Shown: positions 27,465 to 34,929 of the stretch, in pieces
How the letters are laid out: the number at the start of each line of letters is the position of its first letter
Numbering within the stretch: the stretch's first letter is position 1
Source of the DNA: Prevotellaceae bacterium UBA4332
Lineage (GTDB): Bacteria > Bacteroidota > Bacteroidia > Bacteroidales > Bacteroidaceae
Direction: 5' to 3'
Assembly (NCBI GenBank): GCA_002394365.1
Contig: DGTQ01000005.1
Span: 214,781 to 278,780 of the forward strand
Length of the DNA: 64,000 nucleotides
Notes under the pieces: generated by a model
What the model was told of the DNA's origin: nothing
The model's input: the letters and a program-made list of their open reading frames with translations, nothing else
Databases searched by the model: none
Position numbers and translations under genes: made by a program

Positions 27465-28685
27465 TCAATCTTTGCGCCACTTGTTTTTCTTAGCTGCTCT
27501 GTGGGGTGTTGCCTCAAGTGGCGAAATTGCAGGACGCTCATTGCCGCCACTGCCAGAGGATATGGCAGGGGTGCTGACGGCTGATTTAACCTTGGTGCCT
27601 GTGGCAAGGGCATGACGGTATTGTGTGTAGCGCTGCATGATGGTCTCTACATAGTTAGCTGTTTCATAACCACGCATATAGCCATTCTTGACAACTGGGT
27701 CAGTATAGTAATGAGGGTCCTGAAGCAGAAGAATATAGCGACGCACGTCTGCCCAACGCTGTGGGACACCCCCATACTTTCTGGCTAATGCCATTGCATC
27801 GCGAACGTGGTTTGTGCCACCATTATAGGCAGCAAGAGCAAAACGCAGACGTTCAGAGGGATTGGGAATATCATTAAACTGCACTTGCAACTGGCGCATA
27901 TAGCGAGCGGCGGCAGCTATATTGGGTTCTGGCTGGAATATCTGTTCTCGAGGCAAGGAGAGAAGGTCTGCCGTAGAGGGCATGATTTGCATGAGTCCGC
28001 AGGCTCCTGCCCAGGAGCGTGCCTGAGAGTCGAAACAAGATTCCTGATAGCACTGGGAGGCGAGAAGCACCCAATCTGTCATTGCCACAGGGGCATACTG
28101 ACGGAAGAGGTGGTCGTAATGTGATATCTGTCCTTTGGCAGCAGAGAGCATGGTGGGGAATACTCGACGTGTTACACTTGCCACGCTGAGCTGGTAAGCC
28201 TCCTGCTTCTTGATATCGGCAAGCATTCTGGGGGTATACCACGAGCGGATAGCCTCAGCAAGTTTCTCATTGTCCTTACTGACCACCCAGTCGTTGGCCA
28301 CCTTGATGAAGCCAGCCTGATGTTGTTTAGAAAGCGGAACAGCTATGATGTCTCCTTCGTCATTGCGAAGGCGCTCAAGCATGTCGAGAGTGTCTTGACA
28401 GACATCTATGCGCACACTCTTGCCAAGGTGAGCAGCAAGTTTCTCACAGAGTTGGTAGTTTGCGCCCATATCGCGACCATGATACTCATAATAGGTATCA
28501 GGACCAGTAAGTGTGAGCATGATGAGCTCAGTACTGGCATCGCTGTCATCCCCCCACGGAGCTTCGTAAGACTCTTGCTTTACCTTGGTTGTGCAGGAGG
28601 ATAACACTACCGTTAACGGGAACGATAACACTAACGTTAACGATAACGCTAACGGGAACAAATTATTTCTACTTACTGATTTCAC
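27465..28685 (-). CDS. MltF-like lytic murein transglycosylase lipoprotein
   Basis: 406 residues. After a signal peptide with lipobox LSSC there is a short substrate-binding-protein-like part (GRDMGANYQLCEKLAAHLGK) and then the Slt lysozyme-like domain with the catalytic Glu in CYQESCFDS, the GACGLMQIMPST motif and AAYNGG. Such enzymes cleave peptidoglycan glycan strands to 1,6-anhydro ends. The signal h-region is coded by the NNCGTT hexamer repeat. Start is GTG; the gene overlaps the TPR gene upstream by 17 bases, so the two are coupled. Confidence 0.88.
   Translation of the reverse strand: MKSVSRNNLFPLALSLTLVLSFPLTVVLSSCTTKVKQESYEAPWGDDSDASTELIMLTLTGPDTYYEYHGRDMGANYQLCEKLAAHLGKSVRIDVCQDTLDMLERLRNDEGDIIAVPLSKQHQAGFIKVANDWVVSKDNEKLAEAIRSWYTPRMLADIKKQEAYQLSVASVTRRVFPTMLSAAKGQISHYDHLFRQYAPVAMTDWVLLASQCYQESCFDSQARSWAGACGLMQIMPSTADLLSLPREQIFQPEPNIAAAARYMRQLQVQFNDIPNPSERLRFALAAYNGGTNHVRDAMALARKYGGVPQRWADVRRYILLLQDPHYYTDPVVKNGYMRGYETANYVETIMQRYTQYRHALATGTKVKSAVSTPAISSGSGGNERPAISPLEATPHRAAKKNKWRKD
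28601..28660. repeat. NNCGTT hexamer repeat inside the MltF-like signal peptide
   Basis: Nine or ten hexamers on the minus strand code FPLALSLTLVLSFPLT just before the lipobox. Same frame and nearly the same peptide as at 2237-2295. Confidence 0.85.
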
Positions 28686-29850
28686 GGAATTCCTTACCCA
28701 TGTTGAGGTTCAGGTAGGCATCGTATAGGGCTGGCTTCCAGCGTGGAGCATCAGAGGGTGCGAGGTGACGATATCGCTCCATATAGGGCAAGAGACGACG
28801 GAAGAACTTTTGGGCTTCACGCAGTCGCTGACGATATGGCTTGCCTTGTTTCTTGAGCGCAGACTGAGCACGCTGGTAGTAGATGGTACCTATGTTATAA
28901 TAAGCTGTGGGGAGAGAATCAGAAACTGCTATGGCCTTATCTCCCCAAGTGATGGCTTCGTCATAGCGTTGCAGGTCGTAAAGGATGATGTGCTTGCCAA
29001 GGAGGAAGTCAGCATTGAGGCTGTCAGTGGCAAGCTCGGCATTACAGAGGTCAAGCGCCTCGGCATAGCGTTCCCTGCCTCGAAGATATTCAAGGAGGTT
29101 TGTAAAGAGATAGTGTGATTTCCTGTGTGCTTTGAAGCCTTCGCTGAGATACTTGTAGGAATTGAGGGTGTCACGATGTATGAGGGACATCTCGGAGAGT
29201 ATCTCATACGCCTTCTCACTCTGGCGAGACAAAACTGCCCTGTCGGCATACTTGAGAGCAAGAGGCAGACTGTCGAGCCTGTAGGCTGCCACAAGCGAGA
29301 GAAAAGCTACTCGTCGTGCAGTATGGTCGTAGGCATCTATATTCTGTCCAGAGAAAAGCGGCTGACGAGGACAGTCAAGATATATGTCAAAACTCTGCCA
29401 TGCTTCTTGCCAAGCCTTATGGTGGAGAAGGTAGATACCACCCATGAAGATATTAGTGCGATAGGGCATGAGATAAGTGGCGTTACGCTTGCGCACGGAG
29501 GAATCGAGGCTGTCCAGCTTCTCGTAGGCAAGGAACATACGCTTACCCGTATTAAGCAAACAGAGAGTATCGGTTGGCTGACGGAGGTACATCTTCTCGT
29601 TGCCCACCTCGTATGCCTTCTTGAGCACGTCGCAAAGGAGGTGCTGAAGGCGTACTTGCTCCTGCATGTAAACGGTATCGGCAAGATAGCGACGCACAGT
29701 CTCCTCGCTCTTATCGAGGTTCTTGCCCGTCTTGATACTCTTACGCACAGAGACAATATCGTTCTTTAACAGCGTCAGCTGCTTCCTGGTGGGAGCAGCC
29801 AACGCCATTAAAGTGATTAAAAACAGTATGAATATAAATCCGTTTCTCAA
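28669..29850 (-). CDS. Exported TPR-repeat protein
   Basis: 393 residues with an N-terminal hydrophobic signal (start codon TTG) and then helical repeats spaced by about 34 residues, several of TPR type (LGKHIILYDLQRYDEAITW, AYYNIGTIYYQRAQ). Likely a periplasmic scaffold; no enzymatic motif. It is the first gene of a pair with the MltF-like lysozyme (17-base overlap), which suggests it organises or supports that enzyme, but this is inference. Confidence 0.7.
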   Translation of the reverse strand: MRNGFIFILFLITLMALAAPTRKQLTLLKNDIVSVRKSIKTGKNLDKSEETVRRYLADTVYMQEQVRLQHLLCDVLKKAYEVGNEKMYLRQPTDTLCLLNTGKRMFLAYEKLDSLDSSVRKRNATYLMPYRTNIFMGGIYLLHHKAWQEAWQSFDIYLDCPRQPLFSGQNIDAYDHTARRVAFLSLVAAYRLDSLPLALKYADRAVLSRQSEKAYEILSEMSLIHRDTLNSYKYLSEGFKAHRKSHYLFTNLLEYLRGRERYAEALDLCNAELATDSLNADFLLGKHIILYDLQRYDEAITWGDKAIAVSDSLPTAYYNIGTIYYQRAQSALKKQGKPYRQRLREAQKFFRRLLPYMERYRHLAPSDAPRWKPALYDAYLNLNMGKEFREISK

Positions 29851-29854
29851 AATT

Positions 29855-30120
29855 CTTTAAGAAGTTAGAGAAGTTAGAGGAGTTAGAGAAGTTCTTTCTT
29901 GCTTTTGCAAGCGTAGCACCTATGGTGCGTCCGATTACAGTCGCTTCGCTTTGTGCTTCGTTTACGCCTGAGCTTTGCGAAGAAAGCCAGCAGAGCTGGA
30001 GCGAACGTGGCTTGCAGCCACTTAGACATCACCACTAATTAAACGATTGTCGAAACTAATGTCTTTAACTCCTTAGTGAGCTTTAGCGAACTATAACTCC
30101 TTTAACTCCTATCCTCCTGA
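29855..30120. repeat. Composite word-plus-hairpin repeat region
   Basis: Begins with four GTTAGAGRA copies, continues with small hairpins (GCTTTTGCAAGC, GCACCTATGGTGC) and CGCTTCGCTTTGTGC-type stretches, and ends with TTTAACTCC copies, the approximate inverse of the first word. Nothing gene-like is seen in this 270-base gap. Confidence 0.7.
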
Positions 30121-30126
30121 TTATAA

Positions 30127-31284
30127 TCAGAGCTGGTCAATAGTGCTGAGGATATACTTCGTCTTGAAGTTTACCTCGTCAGGGTCTGCAGCCTGTACCT
30201 CCTGGAAGATAGCCTTAGCCTTTTCAATGAGGTCTTTGTATGGCTGGTTGTTGTTCTTCAGGTCAACAGCCTTGTTGCGGTAGCAGGTAGCGAGGTTGTA
30301 CTTTACTGCCATGAAGTCAGGCTGAGCCACGAGCACCTTTGTGTAAGCCTCGATAGCCTTGTCGTATTCGCCTGCCTCCTGAGCATTCTGTGCTACATAA
30401 GCGTTTGCCATTGGGTCGTTAGGATTAGCCTTGAGGCGCTTGTCGAGCTCCTTGTTAGCCTCTTCCTTCTTGCCTGCCTCGTTGAGTACAGCGATATATC
30501 TGCCAAAGGCAATCTCATTATCTGGGTAAGCCTTATATACCTGCTTTACCTTCTTGATGAGGTAGTCGCTATCTATGTCACCAGCATCCTTGCGACCCTG
30601 GTAAGAGTTGAGTTGGAGCTTGATGGCATCTTCCTTAACCTCAGCGTCGCCAGACTCGAGAGCGAGCAGTGCATACTTATCAGCCTTCTTGTAGTCCTTG
30701 TTGAAGTAAGCTGCAAGAGCTGCATAGTAGCTTATCTGACCATAGTTGTTCTCCTTGGTAACTGCCTCTGTTTCAGAGAAGAGGTCGTTAGAGTGAGACT
30801 CTGCATACATGCCGAACCACTTCTGTGCGTTAGCATAGTCCTTGTTGTTGTAAGCCCACAATCCGCCATTGATGAGGTCGTTACGCATAGCGATAACGCG
30901 AGAGGCATTCTTGTTCTTGAACTTAGGCTTTACCTGTCCCTTCTCGTTGGGCTCGTTGTCGGCATCGTTACAGAGCTGAGCATACTTCAGAGCATCGTAT
31001 GCAGCCTTGTACTGCTTTACGAGACGGTTGTCCTTCTCTTCTGGAGTCTTGGCAGTGAGAGCCTTGCCCTGCTCCTTGGTATTGTCGGCAATAGCCATGC
31101 CTACAATGTGGTTGTAAGCCTTGGCACGCTCCTCACCAGTCATGGTAGCTTCCTGCTCCTTCATGATGTTGGTAGCCTCGCTCTTCTTCTCTGCCCTCAT
31201 TACCTGCTTAACAGCGTCTGGGTTCTGTGCAAATGATGCTGTAGTTGCTACAACTGCAAGCATCGTAAGAATCATCTTTTTCAT
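30127..31284 (-). CDS. Exported TPR-repeat protein, gyrA neighbour
   Basis: 385 residues with a clean signal peptide (TTASFAQ) and TPR-like repeats (WAYNNKDYANAQKWFGMY, YYAALAAYFNKDYKKADKYA, AYVAQNAQEAGEYDKAIEAY). Rich in Lys, Asn and Ala, without cysteine-based or enzymatic motifs. It lies 38 bases after gyrA on the same strand; a TPR protein in this place is usual in Bacteroidales. Likely a periplasmic protein-interaction module; partner unknown. Confidence 0.75.
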   Translation of the reverse strand: MKKMILTMLAVVATTASFAQNPDAVKQVMRAEKKSEATNIMKEQEATMTGEERAKAYNHIVGMAIADNTKEQGKALTAKTPEEKDNRLVKQYKAAYDALKYAQLCNDADNEPNEKGQVKPKFKNKNASRVIAMRNDLINGGLWAYNNKDYANAQKWFGMYAESHSNDLFSETEAVTKENNYGQISYYAALAAYFNKDYKKADKYALLALESGDAEVKEDAIKLQLNSYQGRKDAGDIDSDYLIKKVKQVYKAYPDNEIAFGRYIAVLNEAGKKEEANKELDKRLKANPNDPMANAYVAQNAQEAGEYDKAIEAYTKVLVAQPDFMAVKYNLATCYRNKAVDLKNNNQPYKDLIEKAKAIFQEVQAADPDEVNFKTKYILSTIDQL

Positions 31285-31322
31285 TTTGCTTTGATAATAG
31301 TTATAGTTAATAAGTTATTGCT

Positions 31323-33920
31323 TTATGATTGAGGAGTTGCCTCTTCGTTACCGTTAGCGTTATCGTTAGCGTTGTCGTTATCGTCAACTTCTTCCTCTTC
31401 CTCATGAGGCACCACGCAAACCGAGGCGATAGTCTCGTTGCGCTTCTTGAGTTCGATAAGCTTAACTCCCTGGGTGTTGCGTCCCTTAGTATCACCAGCG
31501 TCAGCAATAGCAAAGCGTATTGCTATGCCACTCTTGTTGATTATCATGAGGTCTTCATCGCCCTTGACACACTTGACAGCAATTACCTTACCCGTCTTCT
31601 CAGTGATATTGAGCGTTGTCACACCCTTTGAGCCACGCTTGGTGAGACGGTAGCCGCCGTCCTCTACCTTGTAATATGTAGAGCCGTCCTCGCGTGTAAC
31701 CTCAGTGAGCACACCAATCTTAGAGCGCTTGCCGAAGCCCTTCTCCGAGATTACCATGAGCGACTGCTCTGGGTCGTATGCCACAACCATCTCGATTACT
31801 GCATCGTCGTCGCCACTGAGTTCCATACCGCGCACGCCTGTTGCAACACGGCTCATGACGCGTATATCAGTCTCGTTGAAACGAACGGCACGACCATTGC
31901 GTGAAGCAAGGATAAGTTCGTTATGTCCGTTGGTAAGCATTACGTTTACTACCTCGTCGCCCTCAGCGATATTGATAGCACGAACACCCTTGCCGCGTGG
32001 GCGGGAGTAGTCGAAGAGAGAGGTACGCTTAACAGTACCGTTCTTGGTAGCAAAGACTACATAGTGGCTCTTGAGGAACTCCTCGTCAACGAACTTATGG
32101 CTCTGGATGCCGAGGAAGGCGTTTACGCTGTCGCCTGGCTCAAGCTGGAGCATGTTCTGTATGGCTCTGCCCTTGGAATCCTTAGCTCCCTCAGGTATCT
32201 CGAAGCAACGCTGCCAATATACCCTACCCTGACGGGTGAAGAAGAGTATCATGTCGTGAGCATCAGCTGCATAAACGTATTCTGTGAAGTCCTGCTCGCG
32301 AGTGCGGGCACCGCGTGCTCCCACTCCGCCACGACTCTGCGCACGGAAGTCTGCCTGCAGGGTGCGCTTGATATAGCCCAGATGAGACATGGTGATAACC
32401 ACAGGGTCGTTGGCATAGAACTGCTCTGGGTTGAACTCTGCGTTAGAGAGCTTTATCTCTGTGCGGCGCTCGTCGCCGTACTTTTCCTTCACCTCTATGA
32501 GGTCGTCCTTCATCACCTTCTTGCACAGCTCTGGGTCATCGAGTATCTGCTGTAAGTAGGCAATGAGAGCCTCCAAGTCGGCATACTCCTTGCGCAGTTC
32601 CTCTACGCGCAGGCCTGTCAGCTGACCGAGACGCATCTCCACGATAGCCTTTGACTGCAACTCGTCTATCTCGAAACGCTGCTCCAAAGCCCTCTGCGCA
32701 TCGCTTGGCGCTTTTGAGGCACGGATAATCTTTACTACTTCGTCGATATTGTCAACGGCTATAATCAAGCCCTCGAGTATGTGGGCACGAGCCTCAGCCT
32801 TAGCCTTCTCAAACTTGGTACGGCGAATGGTCACGTCGTGACGGTGCTCCACGAAGTACTTCACGCACTCCTTGAGCGAGAGCAGACGTGGGCGACCCTT
32901 GACGAGGGCTATGCAGTTAACAGAGAATGAACTCTGCAGTGCTGTCATCTTGAAGAGTTTGTTGAGGATGACGTTGGCATTAGCATCACGCTTTACGTCA
33001 ACCACAATACGCATACCCTGACGGCCTGTCTCATCGTTTACGTTGGAGATGCCTTCGAGCTTACCCTCCTTAACGAGGTCGGCGATATTCTCTATAAGCT
33101 GAGCCTTGTTGACGCCATAAGGTATCTCGGTAACGACGATGCGGTCGTGGGTATCCTCTGACTCTATCTCGGCCTTGGCACGCATGATGATGCGGCCGCG
33201 ACCTGTCTCATAGGCGTCTTTCACGCCCTGTATTCCATATATATAAGCACCCGTTGGGAAGTCTGGCGCCTTGATATACTCCATCAAGCCGTCAGTATCT
33301 ATGTCAGGATTGTCAATATAAGCACAGCAACCATCGATAACCTCGCCCAGGTTGTGGGTAGGAATGTTCGTAGCCATACCAACGGCAATACCGTTGCCAC
33401 CATTAACGAGGAGGTTAGGTATGCGGGTAGGCATTACGGTAGGCTCCTGCAAGGTATCGTCGAAGTTGTTGCTCATATCGACGGTATCCTTATCCAGGTC
33501 GTCCATGATGTGCTCACCCATCTTGCTCAGGCGGCACTCCGTATAACGCATGGCTGCAGGGGAGTCGCCATCCACGCTGCCAAAGTTACCCTGACCATCA
33601 ACGAGAGTGTAGCGCATGTTCCAGTCTTGTGCCAGACGAACCAAAGCGCCATAGACAGACGAATCGCCATGTGGGTGGTACTTACCGAGCACCTCACCTA
33701 CCACACGTGCACATTTCTTATAGGGTTGGTTACTTGTATTACCTATGCCGAGCATACCATAGAGTATGCGACGGTGAACGGGCTTAAAGCCATCTCGCAC
33801 ATCAGGCAGTGCGCGCGCCACGATGACAGACATGGAGTAGTCAATGTAGCTTGACTTCATCTCATCCTCAATGTTAATCTTGCGGATTCTGTCAAAGTCG
33901 TAAGTCTGTGTTTCTTCCAT
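31323..33920 (-). CDS. gyrA: DNA gyrase subunit A
   Basis: Introduces negative supercoils with GyrB. The 865-residue protein has the active Tyr126 in AAMRYTECRLS, and the GyrA box QSRGGVGARG starting the DNA-wrapping propeller. The quinolone-contact segment is HPHGDSSVYG: Ser87 (E. coli Ser83) is kept and Gly91 is at the place of E. coli Asp87. I chose ATG 33920 over a TTG one codon before. The C-terminal tail is acidic and Asn-rich (VDDNDNANDNANGNEE), coded by an NNCGTT hexamer repeat. Confidence 0.97.
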   Translation of the reverse strand: MEETQTYDFDRIRKINIEDEMKSSYIDYSMSVIVARALPDVRDGFKPVHRRILYGMLGIGNTSNQPYKKCARVVGEVLGKYHPHGDSSVYGALVRLAQDWNMRYTLVDGQGNFGSVDGDSPAAMRYTECRLSKMGEHIMDDLDKDTVDMSNNFDDTLQEPTVMPTRIPNLLVNGGNGIAVGMATNIPTHNLGEVIDGCCAYIDNPDIDTDGLMEYIKAPDFPTGAYIYGIQGVKDAYETGRGRIIMRAKAEIESEDTHDRIVVTEIPYGVNKAQLIENIADLVKEGKLEGISNVNDETGRQGMRIVVDVKRDANANVILNKLFKMTALQSSFSVNCIALVKGRPRLLSLKECVKYFVEHRHDVTIRRTKFEKAKAEARAHILEGLIIAVDNIDEVVKIIRASKAPSDAQRALEQRFEIDELQSKAIVEMRLGQLTGLRVEELRKEYADLEALIAYLQQILDDPELCKKVMKDDLIEVKEKYGDERRTEIKLSNAEFNPEQFYANDPVVITMSHLGYIKRTLQADFRAQSRGGVGARGARTREQDFTEYVYAADAHDMILFFTRQGRVYWQRCFEIPEGAKDSKGRAIQNMLQLEPGDSVNAFLGIQSHKFVDEEFLKSHYVVFATKNGTVKRTSLFDYSRPRGKGVRAINIAEGDEVVNVMLTNGHNELILASRNGRAVRFNETDIRVMSRVATGVRGMELSGDDDAVIEMVVAYDPEQSLMVISEKGFGKRSKIGVLTEVTREDGSTYYKVEDGGYRLTKRGSKGVTTLNITEKTGKVIAVKCVKGDEDLMIINKSGIAIRFAIADAGDTKGRNTQGVKLIELKKRNETIASVCVVPHEEEEEVDDNDNANDNANGNEEATPQS
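31345..31387. repeat. NNCGTT hexamer repeat in the gyrA 3' end
   Basis: Seven hexamers (ACCGTT, AGCGTT, ATCGTT, GTCGTT) read on the antisense strand code the Asp/Asn/Ala tail of GyrA. Same repeat family as in two lipoprotein signal peptides and in addB, but in another strand and frame. Confidence 0.85.
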
Positions 33921-34042
33921 CAATTACTTTATACTTTATACTTTACTCTTTGTACTTTCCAGTTCGTACTTTTCAGTGCAAAACGCCGCTTTTGCCACTT
34001 TACAGGCTCTCTGCTGCGTTTTTAACATTTCGTTACAAGGTA

Positions 34043-34050
34043 CAAAGGTA
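34043..34050 (-). promoter_or_regulatory. gyrA promoter -7 box
   Basis: TACCTTTG on the minus strand, about 120 bases before the gyrA ATG; a second near-match TACCTTG lies just downstream. Confidence 0.7.
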
Positions 34051-34107
34051 CGAAAAAACACCAAAAATACCAAATAAAAAGCCTTAAAAAGCCTAAAAAT
34101 ACGTACT

Positions 34108-34270
34108 CATCACTATGCTTCCGCTATCAGTCGCCAAGCTACCATCTCCAAAAGCTTTGCTTCCATTATAAATTAACTAGCTAATTCTTAAAATTAACTA
34201 GTAAATTTTGAAAATTAACTGGTTAATTCCGAACCCTTGCTTAGCTCCTGCGTCTAAAAGCTAAGCAAGG
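34108..34270. repeat. Long palindromic array, period 21 bp, about eight units
   Basis: Units of about 15 bases begin near 34108, 34129, 34150, 34171, 34192, 34213, 34234 and 34255, with 6-base spacers. The three central units are near-palindromes of the type ATTAACTAGCTAATT; outer units end in GCTTCC or GCTACC and the last reads AAAAGCTAAGCAAGG. The spacing is constant while the unit sequence changes along the array. Confidence 0.8.
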
Positions 34271-34289
34271 CCTTATTCTTGATATACAA

Positions 34290-34763
34290 TCATTCGTGGT
34301 GGTAGGGTTCACCTTTTATAATAGTGCAGGCGCGATAAATCTGCTCAGCGAAAACGAGTCTGACCATCTGGTGGGAGAAGGTCATGGGAGACAGGCTAAT
34401 GCGCTCATTAGCACGCTCGTAAACAGCCTTTGAAAAACCATACGGACCACCTATGCAGAAGACCAGACGACGGGTGGCGGTCAGCTGTTTGTGTACCAGC
34501 CAGTCGGCAAACTCCACAGAACGATACTCCTTGCCGTGCTCGTCAAGCAGAACGAGATGGTCTGAGGGTTGGAGGAGCTTGAGTATCAATTCCCCTTCGC
34601 GTTCTTTCTGTTGCTCGGCAGAGAGAGACTTCGTGTTCTTCAGTTCGGGAATAACGGTAATGGAGAACGGCATATAGTGCCCCACCCTGCCAACATAATC
34701 GTCTATGCCCGCCTGGAAATGCTTGTCGTTGGTTTTGCCTACAAGTATCAATTCTGTCTTCAT
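34290..34763 (-). CDS. rlmH: 23S rRNA pseudouridine-1915 N3-methyltransferase
   Basis: SPOUT methyltransferase that modifies helix 69 of 23S rRNA at the subunit interface. The 157-residue product shows LVLLDEHGKEYRS, the knot region FCIGGPYGFS and the C-terminal SPMTFSHQMVRL...EQIYRA..I..GEPYHHE, all diagnostic. ATG 34763 gives the usual family length; a longer frame reading from 34832 overlaps the -7 box and is unlikely. Confidence 0.95.
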   Translation of the reverse strand: MKTELILVGKTNDKHFQAGIDDYVGRVGHYMPFSITVIPELKNTKSLSAEQQKEREGELILKLLQPSDHLVLLDEHGKEYRSVEFADWLVHKQLTATRRLVFCIGGPYGFSKAVYERANERISLSPMTFSHQMVRLVFAEQIYRACTIIKGEPYHHE

Positions 34764-34771
34764 CGTGGGAA

Positions 34772-34779
34772 CAAAATTA
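34772..34779 (-). promoter_or_regulatory. rlmH promoter -7 box, almost no leader
   Basis: TAATTTTG ends 8 bases before the rlmH ATG, so transcripts should have a leader of a few bases at most. Confidence 0.65.
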
Positions 34780-34863
34780 CGCTTTTTCACTCGTGCGTAC
34801 AAATAAATATTATGTTTTTTGACAAAAATCACGGAAAAATTTGTAGCACAAGATTTTTTTTCT

Positions 34864-34871
34864 TACCTTTG
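34864..34871 (+). promoter_or_regulatory. Phosphohexomutase promoter -7 box
   Basis: TACCTTTG, 58 bases before the ATG at 34930; divergent from the rlmH promoter. Confidence 0.8.
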
Positions 34872-34929
34872 CTCAAAGTTAACAAGACTAAAACTAATTC
34901 TAAAACTATTCATAATAAAACTTTAAACA

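Larger units (their letters stand above)
33921..34289. other. Gene-free region between gyrA and rlmH
   Basis: Contains a TTATACTTTATACTTT-type repeat next to gyrA, the gyrA promoter and the long 21-bp-period array (34108-34270). No coding potential seen. Confidence 0.75.

Noticed and set aside
31323..33920. Acquired quinolone resistance in gyrA
   Set aside because: Ser at the main resistance position is kept and Gly91 may be ancestral; no claim of resistance is justified.
34764..34832. Longer N-terminus for RlmH
   Set aside because: Would cross the promoter box and exceed the family length.
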